In this document: piece by piece, positions 42,301 through 51,000 of the stretch
Layout: each line of letters begins with the position of its first letter
How positions within the stretch are numbered: the stretch's first letter is position 1
From: a virus
DNA: 64,000 nucleotides
Reading direction: 5' to 3' (one strand)
Virus record (IMG/VR): IMGVR_UViG_3300043418_000120
Coordinates: 109,881-173,880 of that record
Notes under the pieces: model-generated
The model's input: the letters and a program-made list of their open reading frames with translations, nothing else
What the model was told of the DNA's origin: nothing
The model's database searches: none
Translations under genes and position numbers: made by a program

Positions 42301-45213
42301 ATGAACGGAATTTTCTATACGGGTGTAGTTGAGAACCGTGGCGACCCAATGCGCTTGGGTCGTTGTCAAGTACGTATCGTTGGCCTGCACTCAGAAAACA
42401 AAACAGAACTACCAACGGATATGCTACCATGGGCATATCCAATGCAGCCAGTCACATCTGCTGCTATGAACGGTATCGGCTACAGCCCTGTTGGTCCAGT
42501 TGAAGGGACATGGGTTGTAATCTTCTTCCGCGATGAAGAATGCCAACAACCAATTATGATTGGTACGTTCGGTGGTATCCCACAAGCTAAAGGTATTGAC
42601 TCAAACTACGTCAATGATGGCAGTGATTATCTGATTAAGACCGACGGTGGTCTTACTGAAGCTGCTCAAGCAACACCAACAGACAAGTCAGGAACAAACA
42701 CAACAGCTCCTGTTCAAGAAGACGCAGCAACTGCCACTGAGCAGCATCTTGGCCCACTATCCGAAGAAGAATTCGAGAAGTACAAGATTAACATGGCTAG
42801 ACTTGAGACTACATCGGAGCCAGGAGGCGTCTTAGAATTTAGTATTAAGGGTGTCGTTGGTGGCCAGAACTATGGTGTTGTGAACGCTGAAGGTAACGTT
42901 GGTAAGTATCAACTAAATGGTATCGCGCTAAACAGCACTGGTTATGTGTCGAACGTTCTTAACGCTAATGGCGAATCAACAGCGCCATCAAACTACAAAC
43001 TAGCTGACGATGCCGTATGGCTAGGAAAGAACGGAGTTAACTCTGTTACCTTGTTCTTGACAACAGCTGAATCGCAAGAACAAGCAATGTACGATTACAC
43101 ATTGTTCAACTACATGGCGCTGATGCGTCTTGGTGTAATTGATAGTGGCACTGATCACAAAACAATCCTTGGCTATCTTGCTGCTTCGCATCCTGATGGT
43201 CCAAACCGTGCGTTGGCTCTGAAACAAGGTCGCGATATTCAAGACGGTTACGGCAATACAACAACTGACTTGTACAAAGTAGGTTACTCTGCGATTGACG
43301 GCGATCAACCTAAGACACTACCACAAAACGTTCCACCTGGAGTTGATAACTCAACAGTTCCTCTTGGTGAGAAACGCCCAGATGGTTCGATTAGCGATGG
43401 CACAAAACAAGATGGTGGTATCGTGTTTGGTTTCTCAGATCCAAACAAGAAATATCCACTGGCTCAGTTTATGAATGAACCAGACACCAACCGTCTTGCT
43501 CGCAACGAACAGATCGAGAAGACATCGGTTGGTTTGAAAGACGCGACTCGTGCTCAGAAGATTCCAGTTGCTGTAACAGGCGCTACTTGGAACCAGCCAG
43601 AATCTCCATACAACACACAGTATCCATTCAACCACGTTTACCAATCAGAGTCTGGTCACTTACAAGAATTTGACGACACGCCAGAGAATGAGCGTGTGCA
43701 CTTGTATCACACCAAAGGCACGTTCATTGAGATGGACGCCAACGGCACACAGGTTAACAAGATCGTTGGCGATGGGTATCAGATTATCGACAGAAACGGT
43801 TACGTCTATGTCAAAGGCGCTCTAAGCCTGACGGTTGATGGTGAGACGAATGTCTTGATGCGCTCTAACGCGAACATCGAAGTTATCGGCGATGCAAAGG
43901 TTTACGTTCGAAACAATGTAGATATGCGCGTATCTGGTAAGATGGATCTATCTGTTCTTGAGGATTTGAATATTGAGTGTAAGAATCTACACATCAATAC
44001 CCGCGAGAATGGTTACATCAACTCCAATCAAAACTTGTATGTTACAACAATTGCAGATATGCACCACTACTCGAAAGCGAGTATGTTCCATACTGCTGAT
44101 GGCAACATCGCAACATATGCGAAGGCTAACTTGTTCTTACGCAGCGACTTCTCTACCAACGTATTGTCGAAGTCTAACCTAAACTTGACATCCGATGGTG
44201 GTGTTATGAGTTTGTTCGGTAATGGTAACATCAACGTTCAAACAACTGCGACCTTAAACATGCGTGGGTCACAAGTCGCTCAACGTTCTAGTGGTCGTTT
44301 TGATGTAATTAGTACTGGTGGTACACTAACGCTGACTGGTGGACCATCGCTTGCTATGCAAGGCGCAGGTGGCACACCACCACCAAGTAACGTTGTTAAT
44401 GCTGAAGCTGCCGAGGCTGCGACACCGCAAGATGCGGTCGATCTTGAGGATCCACCAGAACGTCTAACACCCATCAACTCGTTCTTCCCACACTTGACAA
44501 CACCACCTCGCCTAATCTCTGGTGGCTCTCAGTTTGAATCACCAGACGAAGGCGATCCTTCGAAGTTCAACCAAGCACGTGCGGAGCAAGGCGTGGAAAC
44601 AAGTAAACAATCACAACCAGTGGACGTTGCTCTACCAGCAATCAAACCACCACCAGCTGGAACAGCTATCTCTTGTGAAGCATTCAAGAGCATGACCGAG
44701 TTCCCACTGTCGACTAAATTATCAGCGAACTTCTATCTTGGCGACTTTATCCCAGGTGGTGGTTCAGGTTATATTTGCGTTGCGTCTTCGCCACACAAGT
44801 TGATGGATCAAGCTGGCTTGACAAAGGCTCAGATTGTATGTAACTTGAAGAACTTGGCAGAGAACGTTCTAGAGAAATTGATTACGATTGTACCAAAATC
44901 AGAAATCATTATCACTTCTGGCTATCGTCAGAAGGGTTTGGTTGGTGTAGAAAGCCCAACGTCTCAACATCCTTTGGGTATGGCATGTGACGTTGTGTTG
45001 AAGAAAACGCCACGCGATCGTAAGAAACACTTCGACTTGATCCAACAGATTGCTTCTGCAGTTCCACATGATCAATTGATTCTGGAATACGAAGGCGCAG
45101 CTACAGTATGGATCCACATGTCGTTCAATGCTTCAGCAAGTAAGCAACGCAACATGAACTTTACAATGAACAACCACAGAAAGGTCGCCGACGGTTATCA
45201 ATTGTTGGTGTAA
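42301..45213 (+). CDS. 5: Baseplate central spike, gp5-like, with C-terminal M15 peptidase
   Basis: A 970-residue spike protein. N-terminal OB fold (FYTGVVENRGDP to IGTFGGIPQ, about 4-97), a long middle domain (about 160-340) that may be a lysozyme-like or transglycosylase domain (GKYQLNGIALN; SHPDGPNRALALKQGRD), a beta-helix needle (about 455-690, repeated short strands), and a C-terminal peptidase M15-type domain with SQHPLGMACDVVL (about 887-899; His, Asp) and WIHMSF (about 938-943; His). The needle pierces the envelope; both enzyme domains would cut peptidoglycan. T4 gp5 is 575 aa. Confidence 0.85.
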   Translation: MNGIFYTGVVENRGDPMRLGRCQVRIVGLHSENKTELPTDMLPWAYPMQPVTSAAMNGIGYSPVGPVEGTWVVIFFRDEECQQPIMIGTFGGIPQAKGIDSNYVNDGSDYLIKTDGGLTEAAQATPTDKSGTNTTAPVQEDAATATEQHLGPLSEEEFEKYKINMARLETTSEPGGVLEFSIKGVVGGQNYGVVNAEGNVGKYQLNGIALNSTGYVSNVLNANGESTAPSNYKLADDAVWLGKNGVNSVTLFLTTAESQEQAMYDYTLFNYMALMRLGVIDSGTDHKTILGYLAASHPDGPNRALALKQGRDIQDGYGNTTTDLYKVGYSAIDGDQPKTLPQNVPPGVDNSTVPLGEKRPDGSISDGTKQDGGIVFGFSDPNKKYPLAQFMNEPDTNRLARNEQIEKTSVGLKDATRAQKIPVAVTGATWNQPESPYNTQYPFNHVYQSESGHLQEFDDTPENERVHLYHTKGTFIEMDANGTQVNKIVGDGYQIIDRNGYVYVKGALSLTVDGETNVLMRSNANIEVIGDAKVYVRNNVDMRVSGKMDLSVLEDLNIECKNLHINTRENGYINSNQNLYVTTIADMHHYSKASMFHTADGNIATYAKANLFLRSDFSTNVLSKSNLNLTSDGGVMSLFGNGNINVQTTATLNMRGSQVAQRSSGRFDVISTGGTLTLTGGPSLAMQGAGGTPPPSNVVNAEAAEAATPQDAVDLEDPPERLTPINSFFPHLTTPPRLISGGSQFESPDEGDPSKFNQARAEQGVETSKQSQPVDVALPAIKPPPAGTAISCEAFKSMTEFPLSTKLSANFYLGDFIPGGGSGYICVASSPHKLMDQAGLTKAQIVCNLKNLAENVLEKLITIVPKSEIIITSGYRQKGLVGVESPTSQHPLGMACDVVLKKTPRDRKKHFDLIQQIASAVPHDQLILEYEGAATVWIHMSFNASASKQRNMNFTMNNHRKVADGYQLLV

Positions 45214-45216
45214 AAT

Positions 45217-45489
45217 ATGGCAGCAATCGCATTAACAGCAGGCATTAGTACAGCGGGTGGCGGTGCGTTATTCGCATCACCAAATACTGACGTCACCATC
45301 GGTGGGTATCCGATCGCAGTTGTTGGGACAAAGGTCGCCAGTCATGGCACTGCGCCGCACACCACATCTACATGCACTCAAGGCAGTTCTACTGTAACAA
45401 TTGGCGGGCGTGGTATTGTTCGAGCGGGCGACCTAACAACATGTGGACATCCAGTTGTTGGTGGATCGTCAGATGTGTCAATTCCATAA
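45217..45489 (+). CDS. PAAR-domain spike tip protein
   Basis: A 90-residue PAAR protein: TDVTIGGYPIAVVG, HTTSTCTQGSSTVTIGGRG and AGDLTTCGHPVVGG supply the repeated strands and the His/Cys metal site at the apex (T4 gp5.4 equivalent). It sharpens the gp5 spike, whose gene ends 4 bases upstream. Confidence 0.9.
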   Translation: MAAIALTAGISTAGGGALFASPNTDVTIGGYPIAVVGTKVASHGTAPHTTSTCTQGSSTVTIGGRGIVRAGDLTTCGHPVVGGSSDVSIP

Positions 45490-45830
45490 TGCCAGTAGAG
45501 TCTCTAAGTAAACTAAAGCTAGAAAAGATCCAGCGTTACACCACACGTGATTTGTTCGACTTGGTCTTCACAGACTACAAGGACTATCCTAGCGAACTGG
45601 CAAAGATCCCCAACTTGGAAACATATGCCAAGCGACAGATTGCTCAGATTATCAATGCGATCGGTCTCCAACCAGTGTCGACTCTACAAGAATTCTTCTT
45701 GGTTGTGAACGAAGTAGCTCAGGAAATAACTACAACTGGTGGCGTCACAACAGAACAAATCAACACATTCATCGACTCGGCAGGTACAGCTGCGGCTGAT
45801 ACTGGTGTTAGTTTTGGTGGCGGTGGATAA
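45489..45830 (+). CDS. Baseplate-region hypothetical protein
   Basis: A 113-residue protein (MPVESLSKLKLEKIQRYTTRDLF...), helical first two-thirds and a Gly-rich end (GVSFGGGG). ATG at 45489 overlaps the PAAR stop. Placed between spike tip and gp25, so probably a small virion component. Family not recognised. Confidence 0.6.
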   Translation: MPVESLSKLKLEKIQRYTTRDLFDLVFTDYKDYPSELAKIPNLETYAKRQIAQIINAIGLQPVSTLQEFFLVVNEVAQEITTTGGVTTEQINTFIDSAGTAAADTGVSFGGGG

Positions 45831-45834
45831 ACCG

Positions 45835-45842
45835 AATAAATA
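45835..45842 (+). promoter_or_regulatory. T4-late-type motif before gp25
   Basis: AATAAATA, only 5 bases before the gp25 ATG at 45848. Confidence 0.45.
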
Positions 45843-45847
45843 AAGAT

Positions 45848-46249
45848 ATGGCTACAATTACAAGAACAACCCAAATTTTTAGAGACCTCGATCTCGCATT
45901 CGCAGCTCACCCAAACACTAAAGACGTGGTGAGAAAACGTGATGGCGACGCAATCAAACAGTCTGTCCGCAACCTAATCCTAACAAATTACTTTGAGCGT
46001 CCATTCCATAGCGAGATTGGCTCTCCAGTAAGATCGTTGCTATTTGAACTAGCAACCCCAATGACAATCCACAGCATGAAGCGTGGTATCATTGACGTTA
46101 TCGAAAACTTTGAGCCGAGAGTTAGACTAGATGATGTGATTATTATCATGAATGAGGATGACAATTCTTGTAATATCACAATTCAATACACAGTTATTGG
46201 CTTACAAACAACCCAACAACTAGACATCACTCTAGAGAGAACAAGATAA
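45848..46249 (+). CDS. 25: Baseplate wedge, gp25-like
   Basis: A 133-residue gp25 family protein. FRDLDLAFAAHPNTKDVVRK (about 11-30), SVRNLILTNYFERPFHSEIG (about 38-57) and IENFEPRVRL (about 85-94, the EPR motif) are all present. gp25 links wedge, sheath and hub. No Shine-Dalgarno is seen. Confidence 0.92.
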   Translation: MATITRTTQIFRDLDLAFAAHPNTKDVVRKRDGDAIKQSVRNLILTNYFERPFHSEIGSPVRSLLFELATPMTIHSMKRGIIDVIENFEPRVRLDDVIIIMNEDDNSCNITIQYTVIGLQTTQQLDITLERTR

Positions 46250-46250
46250 A

Positions 46251-48023
46251 ATGGCTGATTCAAGTAAACTACGCGTAACCGAACTAGACTTCGACCAGAT
46301 CAAAAGCAACCTGAAGACATACCTTCAGTCGCAAGCTGAATTCACTGACTACGACTTCGAAGGTTCAGCCCTTGCTGTTCTTCTAGATACACTGTCATAC
46401 AACACCCACTACAACGCTATCTACGCAAACCTAGTGGCGAACGAAATGTTCCTGGACAGCGCAAGCAAGCGCTCTTCAGTTGTGTCATTGGCTAAACACT
46501 TCGGCTATACTTCTCGCTCAACGATTTCTCCAAGAGCCAAAGTCAATCTGACAGTTACAACTACTGGCGCACCACAATCGTTGATGCTGCCAAAGTACAC
46601 TACATTCACAACATCAATCGATGGCGTTGACTACACATTCTATAACCTAGCCAACATCACAACAATTCCTTCCTCAACAAACGTATTCAACTTCACTGAT
46701 GTTGAGATTGTTGAGGGTACACCGCTGGTGTATTCTTACACAGTTCAGGCTGGGCAATCTAAGTTCATGATCCCTAACGCGAACGTGGATACTTCAACAC
46801 TGACAGTTGAAGTTCAGAACAGTGGTACTGATGCTACTCGTACGACATTCAAGTTGGCTGGCGCTGGCGACTTCACGACTGTATCTGGAACCGATCCAGT
46901 ATATTTCCTTGAAGAAACACGCGATGGTTTCTATCAGCTAGTCTTCGGCGATGGTAACATTGGTAAGAAGGTTATCGATGGTAACATCGTACAGATTACA
47001 TATCTGATGAGCCATGGTACTGCTGCTAACAATGCAACGACATTTACTCTTGGCGCTATCTCTACATTTACAGTAACGAACTTCTCTATGACATTGGCAG
47101 AGAAGGCGAACGGTGGACGTGATCAAGAATCGGTAGACTCAATTCGTTACAACGCTTCTAAGTTCTTTGTGACTCAGAACCGTGCCGTGACTGCTGAAGA
47201 CTACAAGAACATCATCGTTAAAGAGAACCCAGACATTGATGCGGTAAGTGCATGGGGTGGCGACACAGCTACACCACCAGTATATGGTAAGGTGTTTATC
47301 TGCGCGAAACCAAAGAACGGCGTCGTTCTAACTGATGATGCGAAGAATAAATTGACAACAATTCTTGGTCGCAAGAACGTTGTTGGTATCACACCAGAGT
47401 TTGTTGATCCTGAGTACCTGTACTTGATGATCGCAGCTAACTTCTATTTCGACCCATCGAAAACAAACACACAGAAGTCGACTCTTGAGGCAAACGTGCT
47501 GGCAACAATCCAGCAGTTCAAGGAGACTGAACTAAACAACTTCGATTCTATCTTCCGTAAGAGTCGCCTGTCCCGTCAGATTGATTATACAGACAAATCA
47601 ATCCTAAACAACAACTTGATTGTTTCGATGTACAAGTTTTTGAATGTTAACTCAGAATCTAATCTGAACTACACAATCAACTTCATGAACCCAATCGAGC
47701 GCATTCGAAGCACAGAGTTCCGTCTATCAAACGACTCAACTGTGTACTATCTTGATGATGATGGTGATGGTAATATCCGTCGCTTCCACATCAACCATAC
47801 ACAGAAGGTCATCGACTCACCAGCTTTTGGTGTTGTAGATTACTCGTCTGGTAGAATTCTGTTGCCATCAGTTGCCTTCTCTATGCTGACAAACAATTGT
47901 AAGATTATTGCTGACCCAGTAACACCTGACGTTATTGCGGTACAGAACCAAATTATCACGCTGGTCGATGCAGACACAAGCGTAACAGGAATTGTAGATA
48001 CAAGAAAACCATTGGTAAAATAA
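46251..48023 (+). CDS. 6: Baseplate wedge, gp6-like
   Basis: A 590-residue gp6 family protein (T4: 660 aa). DFDQIKSNLKTYLQSQ (about 8-23), FEGSALAVLLDTLSYNTHYN (about 31-50), NEMFLDSA, LVFGDGNIGKKV (about 230-241), and AEKANGGRDQESVDSIRYNA (about 284-303) are typical of gp6/baseplate J. It forms the inner ring of the baseplate. Starts 1 base after the gp25 stop. Confidence 0.92.
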   Translation: MADSSKLRVTELDFDQIKSNLKTYLQSQAEFTDYDFEGSALAVLLDTLSYNTHYNAIYANLVANEMFLDSASKRSSVVSLAKHFGYTSRSTISPRAKVNLTVTTTGAPQSLMLPKYTTFTTSIDGVDYTFYNLANITTIPSSTNVFNFTDVEIVEGTPLVYSYTVQAGQSKFMIPNANVDTSTLTVEVQNSGTDATRTTFKLAGAGDFTTVSGTDPVYFLEETRDGFYQLVFGDGNIGKKVIDGNIVQITYLMSHGTAANNATTFTLGAISTFTVTNFSMTLAEKANGGRDQESVDSIRYNASKFFVTQNRAVTAEDYKNIIVKENPDIDAVSAWGGDTATPPVYGKVFICAKPKNGVVLTDDAKNKLTTILGRKNVVGITPEFVDPEYLYLMIAANFYFDPSKTNTQKSTLEANVLATIQQFKETELNNFDSIFRKSRLSRQIDYTDKSILNNNLIVSMYKFLNVNSESNLNYTINFMNPIERIRSTEFRLSNDSTVYYLDDDGDGNIRRFHINHTQKVIDSPAFGVVDYSSGRILLPSVAFSMLTNNCKIIADPVTPDVIAVQNQIITLVDADTSVTGIVDTRKPLVK

Positions 48024-51000
48024 ATGAAAGCAAATCCATCAATTGTTGTCAATAGCCAAGTCCCAGAGTTTATTCGCTCGGACTATGCTAAGTTTATCAC
48101 ATTCCTACAGAAGTACTACCAATACTTGGAGTCTTCTGGTAATGCGCTAGACGTTATCCGCAATCTAGACACATTCAATGACATCGATGAACAGACTGAC
48201 CAAGAGATTCTAAGCGTATTCTACAGCTTGTTCTTGCCAGACTTCCCGCAAGTTGTATCTGTTGACAAACGATTCGTCCTTAAGAACATCGCTGAGTTCT
48301 ACAACTCAAAGGGTTCTATTGATTCTATCAAAGCGTTCTTCCGTATTATCTACGGCGAAGAAGTGCAGGTGTATCTACCAAAGGTGGACATCCTAAAGCT
48401 AGACGCTGGTGTTTGGAACAAGGTCTTCAAGATCAAAATCCACAACCTAAGTGCTGGCGAGATCAAACAACTCAACGGCTCAGAAGTATACCAAGTAGAC
48501 CCAATCAATGGTAACAAGACAGTCAAGGCGCGTGTCGTTGACTACACACCAGAGACTGGCACACTGTTCCTGTCGGCAGACAACGTTGTTCTGAACTTCA
48601 ACAACGCATATCCTGTTTACGCAACGAACAGCGAAGGTATTGCCGTTACGTTCTATCTTGAAACACAACTAGCATCAGCATCAGTTACCACTACTGGCCA
48701 AAACTATTCTGCTGGTGAAGCAGCAATTACTCTTGCTGCTGACACCAATGGTGAGAACATTGTTATTGATGGCATCAAGAATGGTGTCATCACTGAGATT
48801 AAAGTACTTGATGGTGGTAAAGACTATTCAATCTACGACACAATCAGCTTCGGTGTAGGACGCGAAGGTGAGATCCCAGCTACAGCTAGAATTGCTATCA
48901 CAGACAACGATGAACTTACATCAGAGACTGACGCTTTCCAGTGGCTAGAACCAGAAGACCGTCTGACATATGATGATGGCTTTGACATCCGTCAAGAGAT
49001 GGGTGTGTTTGGTAACGAAATCTCTTCACCAAACATCAAGTTGAGCGACGAGTCTACAACAAATATGAACTCAGGTTCTATTTCTTCTGGCGAGTTTGGT
49101 ATCGCAAGTGAGAACCAAACTAACGACACAATCACATACTCTCGCGCCAGCTATACATACAACCAAGGCTTGTTCCGTCCAATCGTTCCACGTGTTGGCG
49201 CAGTATCAAACTACTCGATCAACTATGCTCGTGGCGAAAACGTATCGGTTCTTTTGAACGACGAAGAACTATGGATCGGCTCTATCGCCTGCGAAGAAGG
49301 CACACCAGCAAATCCTGGCACTGTGATCATTCAGTTCGACACTGACGAAGATTACAACAACATGACTGGCTACGAGTTAACCGACCGAACAAGCAACAAG
49401 GCAACAGCTCCAACTGTTGGTGTTGTTAACACCAAGTCAAGCGACGAACGTGTTCTAGATTCCAAGATTGGTGGTCTATCTCTACAACAACAGATTGGTA
49501 TGTATGACTATGGTCAACAAACCCTTTCTCCTCTGTACCCATTCTGCGAGAACAACGCATCAACAAGCACAACTGGTCCAGCAATCTACATCCGCGAATC
49601 AAGTCAGCTATGTGGCCACGACTTGAACTCTTCACGACCATGGGAATATCGTTTCAAGTTCAAGAAGAACAGCACAGTCAAGGCCAAGATCTATATCATG
49701 CCAGTGCAGTATGACCTACGAAGCACTAAGATCCTTGGCGAAGACGGTGTTGATATCATCGCCGAGTCTGATGACACTAACCTGTTGATTCAAGAAGTGT
49801 ACGATGGCACAATCAACCGTGTTGAGTTTGACCCAACAACTGTATTTGCCAATACAATCACATCTCCAGCACATGGCTTCTCAGAAGGCGAAATCATTCG
49901 CTTCGAAGAACCTACATACTCACCAGACTTGACACCATTCCAACTACCACAATACAAAGTTGGTGGTTTGTCTGATCAGAAACTGTATTTCTGTCACGTT
50001 GTTAATGATGATCAATTCAAACTAATGCCCTACGGCAGCAACAGCGAAGCGTTGAACTATGGTTTGTTTGAGTCGCTAACACCAGCTGCATACCCAGACT
50101 ATCCTGGTCATTTCCACTCATTCGTTGGTGCTCACGTAACTAACGGCGCTGACTACACATCATCTGATGTTCAACAATCAGCAATCTCGATTAATGCTAA
50201 GAAGATTACCATCGGCGCTCGCGACCCATCGTTGAACTACAACGTCGACCCGTTGATTCCAGTTGATGCTGACACGGGTCTTAAGACTTCTTACCCATAC
50301 ACAGTTGACAACAAGATCTATCTGTTCCAGTCTATTTTGGAAGAGACCGATTACATCAAGATGGAGCGTGACGTTTACGCAGCCAGCGAAGAAGTTACCT
50401 TGGCTCTTGAGACAGACACATCAAGCGCGAATGAACAAGAAGAGTATATCACTCATCCATTCCTTGCTCTTGAGAACTCATCAGTAACAACAATCCAAAA
50501 CAACAACGACATCGAGATCCCTGACTTCGCAAGCGTTCGTGTTATGGTTGAACGTAAGTCTCTACAATCAGTAGATGATATCAACCGTGGTTCACAACGT
50601 CTGATTAAAGCATGGAACGACTACGCTGATATCAGCACTGCCCAAGAACTATTCAACATCGCTGAACCAAAGTACTACGACGAATACGATGGTGTTCCAT
50701 ATGTGAACGGCGTATTCCCAGAAGGAACATCTGACTTCGTATCAGGACCAGCTGAGTTTGCCAACATGGGTTCTACCATGTTCGTTGCTTCTTCAAAGAA
50801 CAATTCAGTCTACTATACTGATGGCTCTGGTCTTGGTAACTACATTTATGCTGCTGAGTTCAGCGACCAACGTCGCGTGAGCTTTGTTGAAACGAATTAC
50901 TACGATGGCGTTTCGTCATATAAAACAGCGCAGAATGGACCACTCGGTGTAACATTCGCAAGCTCTGGCGCATATAACACAAACTCGAAGCGTTACTTCA

